Below are positions 27,018 through 36,879 of a stretch of DNA of 64,000 nucleotides, piece after piece. A program made the translations under genes and the position numbers. The notes beneath the pieces were generated by a model. The model ran no database searches. It worked only from the letters and a program-made list of their open reading frames with translations, and was not told the origin of the DNA. How positions within the stretch are numbered: position 1 is the stretch's first letter; each line of letters opens with the position of its first letter. The DNA is from Parahoeflea alexandrii (GTDB taxonomy: Bacteria; Pseudomonadota; Alphaproteobacteria; Rhizobiales; Rhizobiaceae). The stretch spans positions 62,001 through 126,000 of the forward strand of contig NZ_JAAAML010000003.1 of the NCBI RefSeq assembly GCF_024105735.1, given 5' to 3'.

Positions 27018-28634
27018 ATGGACAACCCGGATTTCATCATCATCGGCGCCGGTTCATCCGGTTGTGTCATGGCCGAGCGGCTCTCGGCGTCCGGCCGCCA
27101 CAAGGTCCTGGTGCTTGAAGCCGGTGGAGACGACCGCCGCTTTTTCGTGCAGATGCCGCTTGGCTATGGCAAGACCTTCTTCGATCCTAAGGTCAACTGG
27201 ATGTACCGCGCCGAACCCGATGAGGGGCTCGCCGGCAATGTTGATCACTGGCCGCGCGGCCGGGTGCTGGGCGGCTCCTCCTCCATCAACGCCATGGTCT
27301 GGGTGCGCGGGCACCGTGCCGATTTCGACGACTGGCGCGACGCCGGCAATCCCGGCTGGGGTGCTGACGAGATGTGTTCGGCCTTCCGCGATGTCGAATG
27401 CGCGATCGTCGGCGATGACAGCCTGCGCGGTCGCAAGGGCCCGCTCAATCTCTTCGTTCCCGGCAAGACGACCCATCACCTGACCCGCAAGTGGTTTGAA
27501 TCGGCGCAGGCCCTCGGCCTGCCGCTCAATCCCGATTTCAACGGCGAAAGCCAGGAGGGTGTGGGCCTGTTCGAATTCACCATTCATGGCGGCCGCCGCC
27601 TGTCGGCAGCACGGGCCTTCCTGCGACCGGCGATGAAGCGGCCCAATCTCAGGGTGATCACCGGCGCGCAGGTGACGGGCCTGACGTTTGACGGTGGCCG
27701 CGTGACCGGTGTCACCTACACTCGCAAGGGCAGGAAGCAGACGGTCAGCGCCGGTCGCGAGGTGATCCTCAGCGGCGGATCGGTCAACTCGCCGCAGCTC
27801 CTGCAGCTCGCAGGCATCGGGCCCGCCCGGCACTTGAAGGATCTCGGCATCAATGTCCGCATCGACAACCCGAATGTGGGGCGCAATCTCGAGGACCATA
27901 TCGGTATCAACTACACCTATCGCGCCAACTGTCCGACCATCAACCAGCAGCTCGGTCCCTGGTGGGGCAAGCTCTCGGCAGGCCTGCACTATTTGTTGCT
28001 CCGCGACGGCCCGCTGTCAGTCAGCCTCAACCAGGCCGGCGGCTTCATCCGCACATCGCCTGATCGCGTGCGGCCCAACATGCAACTCTATTTCCAGGCC
28101 TTCTCGACGGTCATTCCGCGACCGGGCGAGCGCCCGATCCTCAGCCCCGACCCGTGGCCCGGTTTTTCCATCGGCTGGTCAAACTGCCGTCCGAAGAGCA
28201 GGGGTGAAATCATGATCCGCTCTGCCGATCCGTCACAAGCGCCGCGCATCACCCCCAACGCGCTTTCTCACGAAGAGGATGTCGCCGAGATGCTGGCGAC
28301 AGGCAAGATCGTGCGCGCCATGGCCGCCGCCAGACCACTCGCCGATTGCATAGAGGCGGAATTGCTGCCGGGGCCGGACATCGCCTCCGACGAAGCGCTC
28401 ATTGACGATATCCGCCACCGCTCCGGCACGGTCTATCATCCGGTCGCCACCTGCCGCATGGGCCCGGACCCGACGACATCGGTTGTCGACGCGAGACTGC
28501 GCGTCCACGGGCTTGAGGGCCTGCGCGTGGTCGATTGCTCGATCTTTCCCAACATCGTCACCGGCAACACAAATGCCGCCGCCATCGCCACGGGATGGCG
28601 GGCGTCGGAGATTGTGCTTCAGGACAATGCCTGA
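27018..28634 (+). CDS. GMC-family FAD oxidoreductase (choline dehydrogenase-like)
   Basis: A 538-residue GMC oxidoreductase (COG2303). FIIIGAGSSGCVMAERLS at the N-terminus binds FAD, the GMC signature regions WPRGRVLGGSSSINAMVWVR and SGGSVNSPQLLQLAGIGP are present, and the active-site His lies in YHPVATCRMG with a C-terminal NTNAAAIATGWRASE block. Family members oxidise alcohols; the substrate is not predictable. The ATG at 27018 is chosen because an upstream open stretch of 28 codons lacks family similarity. It converges on xdhC with a 16-bp overlap of coding ends. Confidence 0.9.
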   Translation: MDNPDFIIIGAGSSGCVMAERLSASGRHKVLVLEAGGDDRRFFVQMPLGYGKTFFDPKVNWMYRAEPDEGLAGNVDHWPRGRVLGGSSSINAMVWVRGHRADFDDWRDAGNPGWGADEMCSAFRDVECAIVGDDSLRGRKGPLNLFVPGKTTHHLTRKWFESAQALGLPLNPDFNGESQEGVGLFEFTIHGGRRLSAARAFLRPAMKRPNLRVITGAQVTGLTFDGGRVTGVTYTRKGRKQTVSAGREVILSGGSVNSPQLLQLAGIGPARHLKDLGINVRIDNPNVGRNLEDHIGINYTYRANCPTINQQLGPWWGKLSAGLHYLLLRDGPLSVSLNQAGGFIRTSPDRVRPNMQLYFQAFSTVIPRPGERPILSPDPWPGFSIGWSNCRPKSRGEIMIRSADPSQAPRITPNALSHEEDVAEMLATGKIVRAMAAARPLADCIEAELLPGPDIASDEALIDDIRHRSGTVYHPVATCRMGPDPTTSVVDARLRVHGLEGLRVVDCSIFPNIVTGNTNAAAIATGWRASEIVLQDNA

Positions 28635-29449
28635 GACGTGTTCGCGCGCCAGTCCGCGAGCGCCATAATGATCTCCGCCGCAACCGTGGCGGCGATCACC
28701 TCGGGCCGCTTGTCGGCGATCTTGTAGCCGATCGGGCAGACCAGCTTCGAAAGCTGCGCGGTGTCGCCGCCCTCGCGGACATACTGATGCTCGAATGTCG
28801 CCCGCTTGGTGTCCGAGCCGATCATGCCGACCTGGGCCAGGTCATTCCGCTTGAGCGCCGCCGAGACGATCAGGAAATCGAGCGCGTGGTCATGGGTCAG
28901 CACGATCACCGCGCTTCCCGGCGCAATACCGGCAACCAGGCTCTCGGGCAGGGCGGTGAGATGCCGTTCCGCGCCCTCTGGCGTGAGATCCAGCTCCTCC
29001 GTCCGTGTCTCCGCCACATGCACCTTGACCGGCAACAGCAGCAGCGCGTTGGCCAGCGCCCGGCCGACATGGCCGCCGCCGAACAGCCAGACCTCGGGAT
29101 CGCTTGCGTCCTCGGCCTCGACCATGGCCTCGATCTCGCCGAACCGGGCAGGGGGAATCACTTCGAACGACAGCGTCACATGCCCGCCGCAACATTGCCC
29201 AATAGCGGGTCCGAGCGGCAGCGCCAGCGGCTCGGCCGCGGCGCCGGCCAGCACATCGCGGGCGCGGTCGATGGCCTCGAGCTCCAGCCGTCCGCCGCCA
29301 ATCGTTTCAAAGGCCGCGGCTTGCGAAACCAGCATCCAGGCATCGGTGTTGCGCGGCGTCGACCCTTTGGCTTCAACCACCCGGACCAGCACGAACCCGG
29401 CCTGCGCCAGTGTTGCGGCAAAATCCCGATAGGCCTCAAGCCGCGCCAT
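28619..29449 (-). CDS. xdhC: Xanthine dehydrogenase accessory protein XdhC
   Basis: A 276-residue protein of the XdhC/CoxI family, which inserts the sulfurated molybdenum cofactor into xanthine dehydrogenase. VVEAKGSTPRNTDAWMLVS near the N-terminus and the Rossmann-like LFGGGHVGRALANALLLLP segment are family hallmarks. Its ATG overlaps the xdhB stop by one base (TGATG), so it is the last gene of the operon. A longer open frame covers this gene and part of xdhB in another frame; the upstream part is not real. Confidence 0.92.
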   Translation of the reverse strand: MARLEAYRDFAATLAQAGFVLVRVVEAKGSTPRNTDAWMLVSQAAAFETIGGGRLELEAIDRARDVLAGAAAEPLALPLGPAIGQCCGGHVTLSFEVIPPARFGEIEAMVEAEDASDPEVWLFGGGHVGRALANALLLLPVKVHVAETRTEELDLTPEGAERHLTALPESLVAGIAPGSAVIVLTHDHALDFLIVSAALKRNDLAQVGMIGSDTKRATFEHQYVREGGDTAQLSKLVCPIGYKIADKRPEVIAATVAAEIIMALADWRANTSQALS

Positions 29450-31827
29450 CAGGCGTCCGCCCCGTCCTCTCCCGGCATCCCGGCATCCGCCACAAGCGCC
29501 TTCAGCCGCTCCACGGCCATCAGCACCCGCTCCGGCGTTGCCGGTGCGTCGAGTTTTGGCGAGACCTGGTAGTCGGCAATGGAGGCAACCGCCATGCCGA
29601 GCGCTTCCAGCACCGAGATCGGCAGCATGAACGGCGGCTCGCCGACAGCCTTCGAGCGCCTTATCGTCGGCTCGCGGTTCTCGGCCCAGTCGGCCAGCTT
29701 CACATTGAAGATCTTCGGCCGGTCGGAAGCCAGCGGAATCTTGTAGGTTGACGGAGCGTGCGTCCTCAAACGACCCTTGTCGTCCCACCACAATTCTTCC
29801 GTCGTCAGCCAGCCCATGCCCTGGACGAAGGCGCCTTCGATCTGGCCGATATCCAGCGCCGGGTTGAGCGAGCGTCCCGTGTCGTGCAGCACGTCGACCC
29901 GGTCGACCTGGTATTCGCCGGTCAGCGTGTCGACCGAGACCTCCGACACCGCCGCGCCATAGGCGAAATAATAGAACGGCCGCCCCTTGCCGCTGGCGCG
30001 GTCCCAGTGGATTTCCGGCGTCTTGTAGAAGCCCGCCGCAGAAAGCTGGATCCGCGCCTGGTAGGCAAGCTTGATGAAGTCGCCGAACGCCATCAGCTCG
30101 TTGCCGATGCGCACATGGTTGGGGATGAACTCCACCTGTTCGGCCGGAACGCTGAATTTCTCCGAGGCGAAGGCGATCAGCCTGGTCTTGATCTGCTGCG
30201 CCGCATTGGCCGCCGCCATGCCGTTGAGATCGGTGCCGGAGGAGGCCGCGGTGGCAGAGGTGTTGGGCACCTTGCCGGTGGTGGTGGCGGTGATCCGGAT
30301 CGTGTCGAGATCGACCTGGAACTCTTCGGCCAGCACCTGCGCCACCTTGGTGTTCAGCCCCTGGCCCATCTCGGTGCCGCCATGGTTGAGATGGATCGAT
30401 CCGTCCTGGTAGACATGCACCAGCGCGCCCGCCTGGTTGTACCATGTGGCGGTGAACGAGATGCCGAACTTGACCGGGGTCAGCGCGATGCCCCGCCGGA
30501 CCACCGGGCTGTTTTCGTTGAAATCGATGATCTCGGCCCGGCGCGCCTGATAGTCCGAGGAGGCTTCCAGCTCCTCGACAATCCGGCCGATGATGTTGTC
30601 TTCAACCGTCTGGTGGTAGGGCGTCACGTCCCGGCCCGGTCCGCCATAGAAATTCGCCTTGCGGATTTCCAGCGGATCGCGCCCCAGCGCATAGGCGACA
30701 TCCTCGATCATCCGCTCGCCGCCGAGCATGCCCTGCGGCCCGCCGAAGCCGCGGAAGGCGGTGTTGGAGACCGTATTGGTCATCATCGGTTTTGAGACCA
30801 GCCGTACATCCTGGTAAAAATAGCAGTTGTCGGCATGAAACAGCGCCCGGTCGGTAACCGGTCCGGAAAGATCGGAGGAAAATCCGCAGCGCGCCGCAAA
30901 TGTCGCGTCAACGGCATGGATGACGCCGCTCTCGTCATAGCCGACATCGTAGTCGACGACGAAATCGTGCCGCTTGCCGGTGATGATCATGTCGTCGTCG
31001 CGGTCCGGCCGGATCTTCACCGCACGGTTCAGTTTCTTGGCCGCGATCGCGGCGATGGCTGCGAACTGATTGGACTGGGTTTCCTTGCCGCCGAAGCCGC
31101 CGCCCATGCGCCGCACCTGCACGGTGACCGCGTTCGACACCGTGCCGAGCGCATGTGCCACCATGTGCTGCACCTCGCTCGGATGCTGCGTCGAAGACCA
31201 GACGGTGACCTCATCATCCTCGCCGGGAATGGCGAAGGCTATGTGGCCTTCGAGATAGAAATGGTCCTGCCCACCGATCCGCATCTCGCCCTTGAGCCGC
31301 TTGGGTGCTGCGGCAAGCCCCGCCTCGATATCGCCGCGCTCGAGCTTCAGCGGGTCGGTGACCAGCGGGTAGTCTGCTTCCATGGCCGCGCGCACGTCGG
31401 TGACATGCGGCAGGTCCCCGTAACCGATCACTGCCTTCTTGGCAGCACGGCGCGCCAGTTCCCGGCTTTCGGCGATGACGGCAAACACCGGCTGGCCGTG
31501 AAACAGCACCTTTCCTTCGGCAAGCACCGGCTCGTCGTTGCGGCCGCTCGGCGAAATGTCGTTGACGCCCGGCACATCGGCGCCGGTCAGAACGGCCACC
31601 ACGCCTTCCGATGCACGCACCGCGTCGAGATCGAGCGAGGTGATGGTCGCGTGCGCCCGGTCGGTCAGGCCGAGATAACCGTGCAGCGTGCCCGTGGGTT
31701 CGGCCATGTCGTCGATGTAGTCGGCGCTACCGGTGACGTGCTTGTGGGCAGAATCATGTTTGCGCGGCGTGTGCGCGCCGCCTGAAATCTCGGTCCGGCT
31801 GCGGGAAGGGGAAGTGTCCATTTTCAT
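29449..31827 (-). CDS. xdhB: Xanthine dehydrogenase, molybdopterin-binding (large) subunit
   Basis: A 792-residue large subunit. After HDSAHKHVTGSADYIDDM the N-terminal domain begins; QVRRMGGGFGGKETQSNQ and FRGFGGPQGMLGGE are molybdopterin-contact loops, and KAVGEPPFMLPISVLEA near the end carries the Gly-Glu catalytic pair typical of xanthine dehydrogenases. The start MKMDTSP overlaps the xdhA stop (ATGA). With XdhA it oxidises hypoxanthine and xanthine to urate, feeding PuuD. Confidence 0.95.
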   Translation of the reverse strand: MKMDTSPSRSRTEISGGAHTPRKHDSAHKHVTGSADYIDDMAEPTGTLHGYLGLTDRAHATITSLDLDAVRASEGVVAVLTGADVPGVNDISPSGRNDEPVLAEGKVLFHGQPVFAVIAESRELARRAAKKAVIGYGDLPHVTDVRAAMEADYPLVTDPLKLERGDIEAGLAAAPKRLKGEMRIGGQDHFYLEGHIAFAIPGEDDEVTVWSSTQHPSEVQHMVAHALGTVSNAVTVQVRRMGGGFGGKETQSNQFAAIAAIAAKKLNRAVKIRPDRDDDMIITGKRHDFVVDYDVGYDESGVIHAVDATFAARCGFSSDLSGPVTDRALFHADNCYFYQDVRLVSKPMMTNTVSNTAFRGFGGPQGMLGGERMIEDVAYALGRDPLEIRKANFYGGPGRDVTPYHQTVEDNIIGRIVEELEASSDYQARRAEIIDFNENSPVVRRGIALTPVKFGISFTATWYNQAGALVHVYQDGSIHLNHGGTEMGQGLNTKVAQVLAEEFQVDLDTIRITATTTGKVPNTSATAASSGTDLNGMAAANAAQQIKTRLIAFASEKFSVPAEQVEFIPNHVRIGNELMAFGDFIKLAYQARIQLSAAGFYKTPEIHWDRASGKGRPFYYFAYGAAVSEVSVDTLTGEYQVDRVDVLHDTGRSLNPALDIGQIEGAFVQGMGWLTTEELWWDDKGRLRTHAPSTYKIPLASDRPKIFNVKLADWAENREPTIRRSKAVGEPPFMLPISVLEALGMAVASIADYQVSPKLDAPATPERVLMAVERLKALVADAGMPGEDGADA

Positions 31828-33308
31828 GCCTCCGCCAGTGCCGGATGGCGTTCGATGCGCGCCGGCGCACCGCAGCTTTCCAGGAAGAACCGGATCATCA
31901 GGTTCTGCGCCGCCAGCATCCGGTAGTCCGCACTTGCCCGCCAGTCCGACAGCGGCTGGTAATCCTCGGCAAGCGTCAGCCGCGCCGCCTGGATGGTGTC
32001 CCAGCTCCACGGCTGGCCGGTGAGCGCCGCCTCTGTCGCTGTTGCCCGCTTGGGCGTACCCGCCATGCCGCCAAAGGCAATCCTTGCCGAGGTCACCAAG
32101 CCTTCGGCGTCGGTGATGACGTGGAAAGCGCCGCACAGCGCCGAAATGTCCTCGTCGCGGCGCTTGGAAATCTTGTAGACCGCGAAAAAGGCGTCTTCCG
32201 CAAGCGCCGGCACGAAGATGCTCTCGACAAACTCGCCCGGCTGGCGGTCCTGCTTGCCATATTCGATGAAGAAATCGGCAAGCGGAAGCGTGCGGCGGCT
32301 TGAGCCCTTGCGCAGCGTCACCGAAGCACCAAGCGCGATCAAGGGCGGCGGCGTGTCGCCGATCGGCGAGCCGTTGGCGATGTTGCCGCCGACGGTGCCC
32401 ATGTTGCGCACCTGCTCGCCGCCGATCCGGTCCCACAATTCGGCCATCTGCGGGAACAGCGACACAAGGGCGCCGCGCGCTGAAGTATAGGAGACGCCCG
32501 CACCCAGCGTAATGCCGGCATCATCGATCGAGATCTGCTTCAGTTCCTCCAGGTGACCGATGTGGATCACCGGAGAAATGTCACGCATGTGCTTGGTCAC
32601 CCACAGCCCGACATCGGTCGAACCCGCCACGATCGTCGCCTTTGGATGCGCTTCGTAAAGGGCGGCCAGATCGTCGAGATCGCCAGGCACGAAGCTGGTG
32701 CCCCGCTCGTGTTCGATGGTCACCAGCGCACCGTCGGCAAAGCCTGCAAGCGCTTCGGTGGTCGCGTCATAGGCCGCCACAAGCCGGTCATTGTCGGCGT
32801 CCGGAATGGTTGCGGCAGCAGCAATCGCCGCCTTGACGATCGGCTCGTAGCCGGTGCATCGGCACAGGTTTCCCTGCAGTTGACGCTCGATGTCGGCCTC
32901 CGACGGATTGGGCTCGGCAAGCCACAGCGCATGCAGCGACGCAACGATGCCCGGCGTGCAGAAGCCGCATTGCGAACCGTGATTGTCCACCATCGCCTGC
33001 TGCACTGCGCTCAACTCGCCATCGGGGCGGTTGAGATACTCCACCGTGACCACGTGCGTGGCGTCGAGCGAACCGACCAGCCGGATGCAGGCATTCACCG
33101 TCTCGTAGCTCAGCAGCCCGTTGTCGATCCGGCCGACGAGCACGGTGCAGGCGCCGCAATCGCCCTCGGCGCAGCCTTCCTTGGTGCCGGTCAGCCGCCG
33201 GTCGAGCCTGAGCCAGTCGAGCAGCGTCAGGTCGGGCGCAAATCCGGCAAGCTCGACCGTCTGGTCATTGAGCCGGAAGCGGATCGATGTGCGGTCGGTG
33301 TGAGCCAT
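31824..33308 (-). CDS. xdhA: Xanthine dehydrogenase, iron-sulfur/FAD (small) subunit
   Basis: A 494-residue small subunit. Two [2Fe-2S] domains are visible: CAEGDCGACTVL (about residues 45-56) with a later Cys, then QCGFCTPGIV and CRCTG. The FAD-binding domain follows (about 180-370, with TIVAGSTDVGLWVTK and GTVGGNIANGSPIGD) and a CO-dehydrogenase flavoprotein C-terminal domain. AGAGGTG lies just upstream of the ATG. It starts 99 bp downstream of the patatin gene on the same strand and overlaps xdhB. Confidence 0.95.
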   Translation of the reverse strand: MAHTDRTSIRFRLNDQTVELAGFAPDLTLLDWLRLDRRLTGTKEGCAEGDCGACTVLVGRIDNGLLSYETVNACIRLVGSLDATHVVTVEYLNRPDGELSAVQQAMVDNHGSQCGFCTPGIVASLHALWLAEPNPSEADIERQLQGNLCRCTGYEPIVKAAIAAAATIPDADNDRLVAAYDATTEALAGFADGALVTIEHERGTSFVPGDLDDLAALYEAHPKATIVAGSTDVGLWVTKHMRDISPVIHIGHLEELKQISIDDAGITLGAGVSYTSARGALVSLFPQMAELWDRIGGEQVRNMGTVGGNIANGSPIGDTPPPLIALGASVTLRKGSSRRTLPLADFFIEYGKQDRQPGEFVESIFVPALAEDAFFAVYKISKRRDEDISALCGAFHVITDAEGLVTSARIAFGGMAGTPKRATATEAALTGQPWSWDTIQAARLTLAEDYQPLSDWRASADYRMLAAQNLMIRFFLESCGAPARIERHPALAEA

Positions 33309-33407
33309 GTCACCTCTGTGATTTTGAACCAATTGGACAAAAACTAACCCAGTCCGGTGCTCTGCGAAAGAGCGATAAGCGCATGCAACAGTTTCAGGCA
33401 AAGCCGG

Positions 33408-34565
33408 TCAATCGCTGCCACTTTCAGCCAAGGCGGGGGCATCCCGCGTCTGGCTGCCATCCTTCCTGCGCGGGCCGGGCAGCCCCAGATACTGGCTTTC
33501 GAGGTCGACGGTCGAATTCTTGCCAAGCGCGTCCCGGTTGGCTTCGAGCCATCTGTCCGCCTCGAGCCGCCCGCGATCGCGCAGATCGGTGAGGAACGAC
33601 CAGCGGACGTCGAACTTCGAGGACACCGGAAGATCGAGCAGGGCCTCGTCGGCTCGCACCGAATGCACCAGGATGTGGCGCAGGCGGTTCTTGTACTCGT
33701 CCTTGAGCCAGTCCTGTTCGATCAGGCGGGTGACGAAGTTGATCGCGCGCATCTCGTCAAGCAGCGACGAATTGAACGAGATCTCGTTGATCCTGTTGAG
33801 AATGTCCGGTGCCGTCTTCGGCACCTCGTCGCGCTCCATCGGATTGATGTGAACAATCATCACATCCCGGCTTTCGCAATTGTAGAAGAACGGAAACAGC
33901 GCCGGATTGCCGACGTAACCGCCATCCCAGTAATGATCGCCGTCGATCTCGACTGCCTTGAACAGGAATGGCAGGCAGGCTGACGCCATCACAACGTCCG
34001 CGCTGACCTCCGGGGTTTCGAAGACCCGCACCCTACCGCTGCGCACATTGGTGGCGCTGATGAACAGCTTGGTATCACAGTGTTGGTGCATTGCATCGAA
34101 ATCGACGCTCTCCGACAGAAGGTCATGCAGCGGGTTGACGTCGAAAGGGTTGAATTCATAGGGCGAGAAGGTGCGTGTCATGGTGTCGAACGCAGCGTAG
34201 GTCGCGGCCGAGAGAAACTCCATGCCGGGAATCACCCCTTGCGGCAGGGCGTTGACCGGCGACCAGACCGAGCCTCCGCGGCTGGACCGGCGCCAGAAAT
34301 CCTCAAGCGCCGCCTGGCCGCCGATGCGGCCGCCTTCCATCAGCCCGTGCGCCAGCACAACCGCGTTCACCGCACCGGCACTGGTGCCCGACAGCCCTTC
34401 GAACTCGATGTCGGGCTCATCCAGCAGCCGGTCGATCACGCCCCAGGTGAAGGCGCCATGCGCGCCCCCGCCCTGCAGCGCCAGATTGATCCGGCGAATG
34501 CCATTTGTCTTGGCTCCAGCTACGTGAGCGGATTTCGCCCTCACGGCCGGTTTCCGGACGCTCAT
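33408..34565 (-). CDS. Patatin-like phospholipase with DUF3734-type C-terminus
   Basis: A 385-residue patatin-fold lipase. The oxyanion loop GGGAHGAFTWG begins at residue 32, catalytic Ser62 is in GTSAG, and Asp214 of DGG completes the Ser-Asp dyad. The C-terminal 150 residues resemble the DUF3734 extension. No signal peptide is seen. The start MSVRKP overlaps the bdhA stop by four bases, which argues for a linked function; turnover of polyhydroxybutyrate granules or membrane lipids is possible but unproven. A longer frame joining it to an unrelated bdhA frame is an artefact. Confidence 0.9.
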   Translation of the reverse strand: MSVRKPAVRAKSAHVAGAKTNGIRRINLALQGGGAHGAFTWGVIDRLLDEPDIEFEGLSGTSAGAVNAVVLAHGLMEGGRIGGQAALEDFWRRSSRGGSVWSPVNALPQGVIPGMEFLSAATYAAFDTMTRTFSPYEFNPFDVNPLHDLLSESVDFDAMHQHCDTKLFISATNVRSGRVRVFETPEVSADVVMASACLPFLFKAVEIDGDHYWDGGYVGNPALFPFFYNCESRDVMIVHINPMERDEVPKTAPDILNRINEISFNSSLLDEMRAINFVTRLIEQDWLKDEYKNRLRHILVHSVRADEALLDLPVSSKFDVRWSFLTDLRDRGRLEADRWLEANRDALGKNSTVDLESQYLGLPGPRRKDGSQTRDAPALAESGSD

Positions 34566-35335
34566 TGCGCTGTCCATCCGCCGTCCATCGGCAGTGCGGC
34601 GCCGGTGATCTGGGCGGCCTGGTCCGAAACGAGGTAATTTGCGAGCGCCGCAATCTGGCCCACCTGCACGAATTGCTTGGTTGGTTGCGCCTTCAGGATC
34701 ACCTCGTTGATGACCTCCTCTTCGCTCATGTTGCGCGCCTTGGCGGTGTCGGCGATCTGGCCCGAAACAAGCGGTGTCTCGACATAGCCCGGGCAGATGG
34801 CGTTGGCGGTGATGCCGAACTCGGCGCCCTCGAGTGCCACGGTCTTGATCAGCCCGAGAACGCCGTGCTTGGCCGCCACATAGGCGCTCTTGTAGGGGGA
34901 GGCGACCAGCCCGTGCGCGGATGCGATGGCGATGATCCGGCCAAAGCCGTTCTTCTTCATGCCCGGCATCGCCGCACGGATCAGGTGGAAGGCGGAGCTC
35001 AGATTGATGCCGATGATCGCGTCCCATTTGGCGACCGGAAAGTCCTCTATCTTCTCGACATGCTGGATGCCCGCGTTCGGCACGATCACGTCGACAGACC
35101 CGAACGCCTTCTCCGTCGAGGCCACCAGGTCGGCGATTTCCTCGGGTTCGAGCATGTTGGCGCCGTGGAAAATGACCTCGCCTGCGCCAAGGGCAGCTAA
35201 CCGCGCCCGGGTTGCCTCGATTTCCTCGGACTTGCCAAGCCCGTTGAGAACCACATTGTGTCCCGCCAGCGCAAAGCTTTCGGCGATTCCCAGGCCGATG
35301 CCGCTGGTGGAGCCGCTGATGATCACGGTTTTCAT
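34562..35335 (-). CDS. bdhA: 3-hydroxybutyrate dehydrogenase
   Basis: A 257-residue short-chain dehydrogenase. The NAD site GSTSGIGLGIAESFA, the NAGIQHVEKIEDFP segment, the Ser-Tyr-Lys catalytic set in IASAHGLVASPYKSAYVAAK and the ICPGYVETPLV loop all match BdhA. It oxidises D-3-hydroxybutyrate to acetoacetate with NAD, in polyhydroxybutyrate breakdown. AAAGGA precedes the ATG. It heads an operon with the patatin and xdhABC genes; a bdhA-xdhA2-xdhB2 operon is known in Sinorhizobium meliloti. Confidence 0.93.
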   Translation of the reverse strand: MKTVIISGSTSGIGLGIAESFALAGHNVVLNGLGKSEEIEATRARLAALGAGEVIFHGANMLEPEEIADLVASTEKAFGSVDVIVPNAGIQHVEKIEDFPVAKWDAIIGINLSSAFHLIRAAMPGMKKNGFGRIIAIASAHGLVASPYKSAYVAAKHGVLGLIKTVALEGAEFGITANAICPGYVETPLVSGQIADTAKARNMSEEEVINEVILKAQPTKQFVQVGQIAALANYLVSDQAAQITGAALPMDGGWTAQ

Positions 35336-35515
35336 GGATCCGTCCTTTCAGATTGTTGCAATGCACAAATAAGCATGAAAGCCGGAAGTTCCAATCAAGT
35401 TTCGCTTACCGGAGCGGATAATCCGTTGATGGCATGGCCTGCGGGTTGTCTCTCGCGCCGTTCGGGTTCATGGAGAAGCCGTAACGCTTCAAACCTCACT
35501 TGCAGTCGCTGGCCC

Positions 35516-36709
35516 ATGTCTCACTCAGCTCAGTCTTCCGCCACCGGATCGGGTCCGGATCGCCAGATCCTGACCACGGCCCTGGCCGGTGCGGTTGCCA
35601 TGTCCGTGGCGATGGGACTGGGGCGGTTCTTCTACACTCCGGTGCTGCCGGCCATGATGGCGGGGCTGGGGCTCGGACCGACCGAGGCCGGGTGGATCGC
35701 CTCGGCCAATTATGCCGGCTATCTTCTCGGCGCCGTTCTGGCCGCCTATGGCTGGGCCGAAGGCATCGAGCGCAAGGTGGCCCTGACCGGGCTGGTGTCC
35801 ACGGCTCTGCTCCTGCTGGCGATGGGCATGTCGAGCGATTTCATCGTTCTCGCCGTTATCCGCTTTCTCGCCGGGCTCGCCAGCGCCTTCGTCATGGTTT
35901 TCACCTCCGCGATTGTCCTGTCCCACGGACTTGCGTCTGGCCGGGCCTGGGTCCAGTCGACCCATTTTGGCGGCGTCGGTTTCGGCATCTCCGTCTCCGC
36001 CGTCATGTTCGGCCTGATCATTCTTGCCGACAGCGGCTGGCGCATGGCCTGGATCATGGCGGCACTGCTGGCTTTCGCGGGTCTGGCAGTGGTGAGCCGC
36101 TTCCTGCCGCGGGACGTCGTGCGCATCGGTGCGGCGAAGAAGGAGCCGCCCCTGGTCTGGACCCGGGAACTGCTTGCTTTGACCCTGGCCTACGGAATTT
36201 TCGGGTTCGGCTACATCGTCACGGCAACCTTCCTCGTTGCCATTGTCCGCGACGGCGGCGGCTCATCGCTGTTTGAGGCCGGTGTCTGGCTGGTCACCGG
36301 TCTGGCGGCCGCACCTTCGGTGGCCTACTGGATGCCTGCCGTCAGGCGCGTCGGCCTTGTCAATGTCTTCGCGCTTGGCTGCCTCGTCGAGGCGCTCGGC
36401 GTTGCGGCAAGTGTTCTTCTGCCGCTGCCTGCCGGTCCGGTGATCGGCGGCGTACTGCTTGGCGCCACCTTCATCATGGTCACAGCCTTCGGCCTGCAGG
36501 CCGGCCGGCAACTGGCCGCGCAAAGCCCGCGCCGGGCGCTGGCGCTGATGACCGCGGCCTTTGGAACCGGTCAGATCCTCGGCCCGGTTGTTGCCGGTTA
36601 CCTGGCAGACTGGTCGGGCAGCTACACCTGGGCGAGCCTGGCCGCAGCCGCCGGATTGCTCGCCTCGGGTGCCATCGTGCTCGTCTTCTGCCGGCCGCGG
36701 ACGGCTTGA
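35516..36709 (+). CDS. YbfB/YjiJ-family MFS transporter
   Basis: A 397-residue membrane protein with about twelve helices. VAMGLGRFFYTPVLPAMM and AGWIASANYAGYLLGAVLAA near the N-terminus are the family signature. The substrate is not established for the family. The start at MSHSAQ is preferred because the preceding 86 codons are not similar to transporters and carry no hydrophobic pattern; the ribosome site is weak. It is transcribed divergently from bdhA across a 180-bp gap and may have its own promoter. Confidence 0.88.
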   Translation: MSHSAQSSATGSGPDRQILTTALAGAVAMSVAMGLGRFFYTPVLPAMMAGLGLGPTEAGWIASANYAGYLLGAVLAAYGWAEGIERKVALTGLVSTALLLLAMGMSSDFIVLAVIRFLAGLASAFVMVFTSAIVLSHGLASGRAWVQSTHFGGVGFGISVSAVMFGLIILADSGWRMAWIMAALLAFAGLAVVSRFLPRDVVRIGAAKKEPPLVWTRELLALTLAYGIFGFGYIVTATFLVAIVRDGGGSSLFEAGVWLVTGLAAAPSVAYWMPAVRRVGLVNVFALGCLVEALGVAASVLLPLPAGPVIGGVLLGATFIMVTAFGLQAGRQLAAQSPRRALALMTAAFGTGQILGPVVAGYLADWSGSYTWASLAAAAGLLASGAIVLVFCRPRTA

Positions 36710-36879
36710 AGCCGGTCACGGGCCCCGTTCGGCCGGTGAAAGCAAAAGCCATGGTTTCAGCACAATGGCGTGATCGCTAATGGGTCCGGATTGCCGTATT
36801 TCTCCCGGTGTCCTAGGTATCGCAACGACCCAAGACGAATCACGTCCCGCACCGCAGGACACAGTTCAGGATCCCGCCC

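Noticed and set aside
28619-30445. 608-codon frame covering xdhC and part of xdhB
   Set aside because: Only the C-terminal 276 residues are XdhC; the rest is an out-of-frame reading of the conserved xdhB gene.
33408-35366. 652-codon frame suggesting a fusion of patatin with an upstream domain
   Set aside because: The upstream half is bdhA read in the wrong frame; bdhA itself is intact and overlaps the patatin start by four bases.
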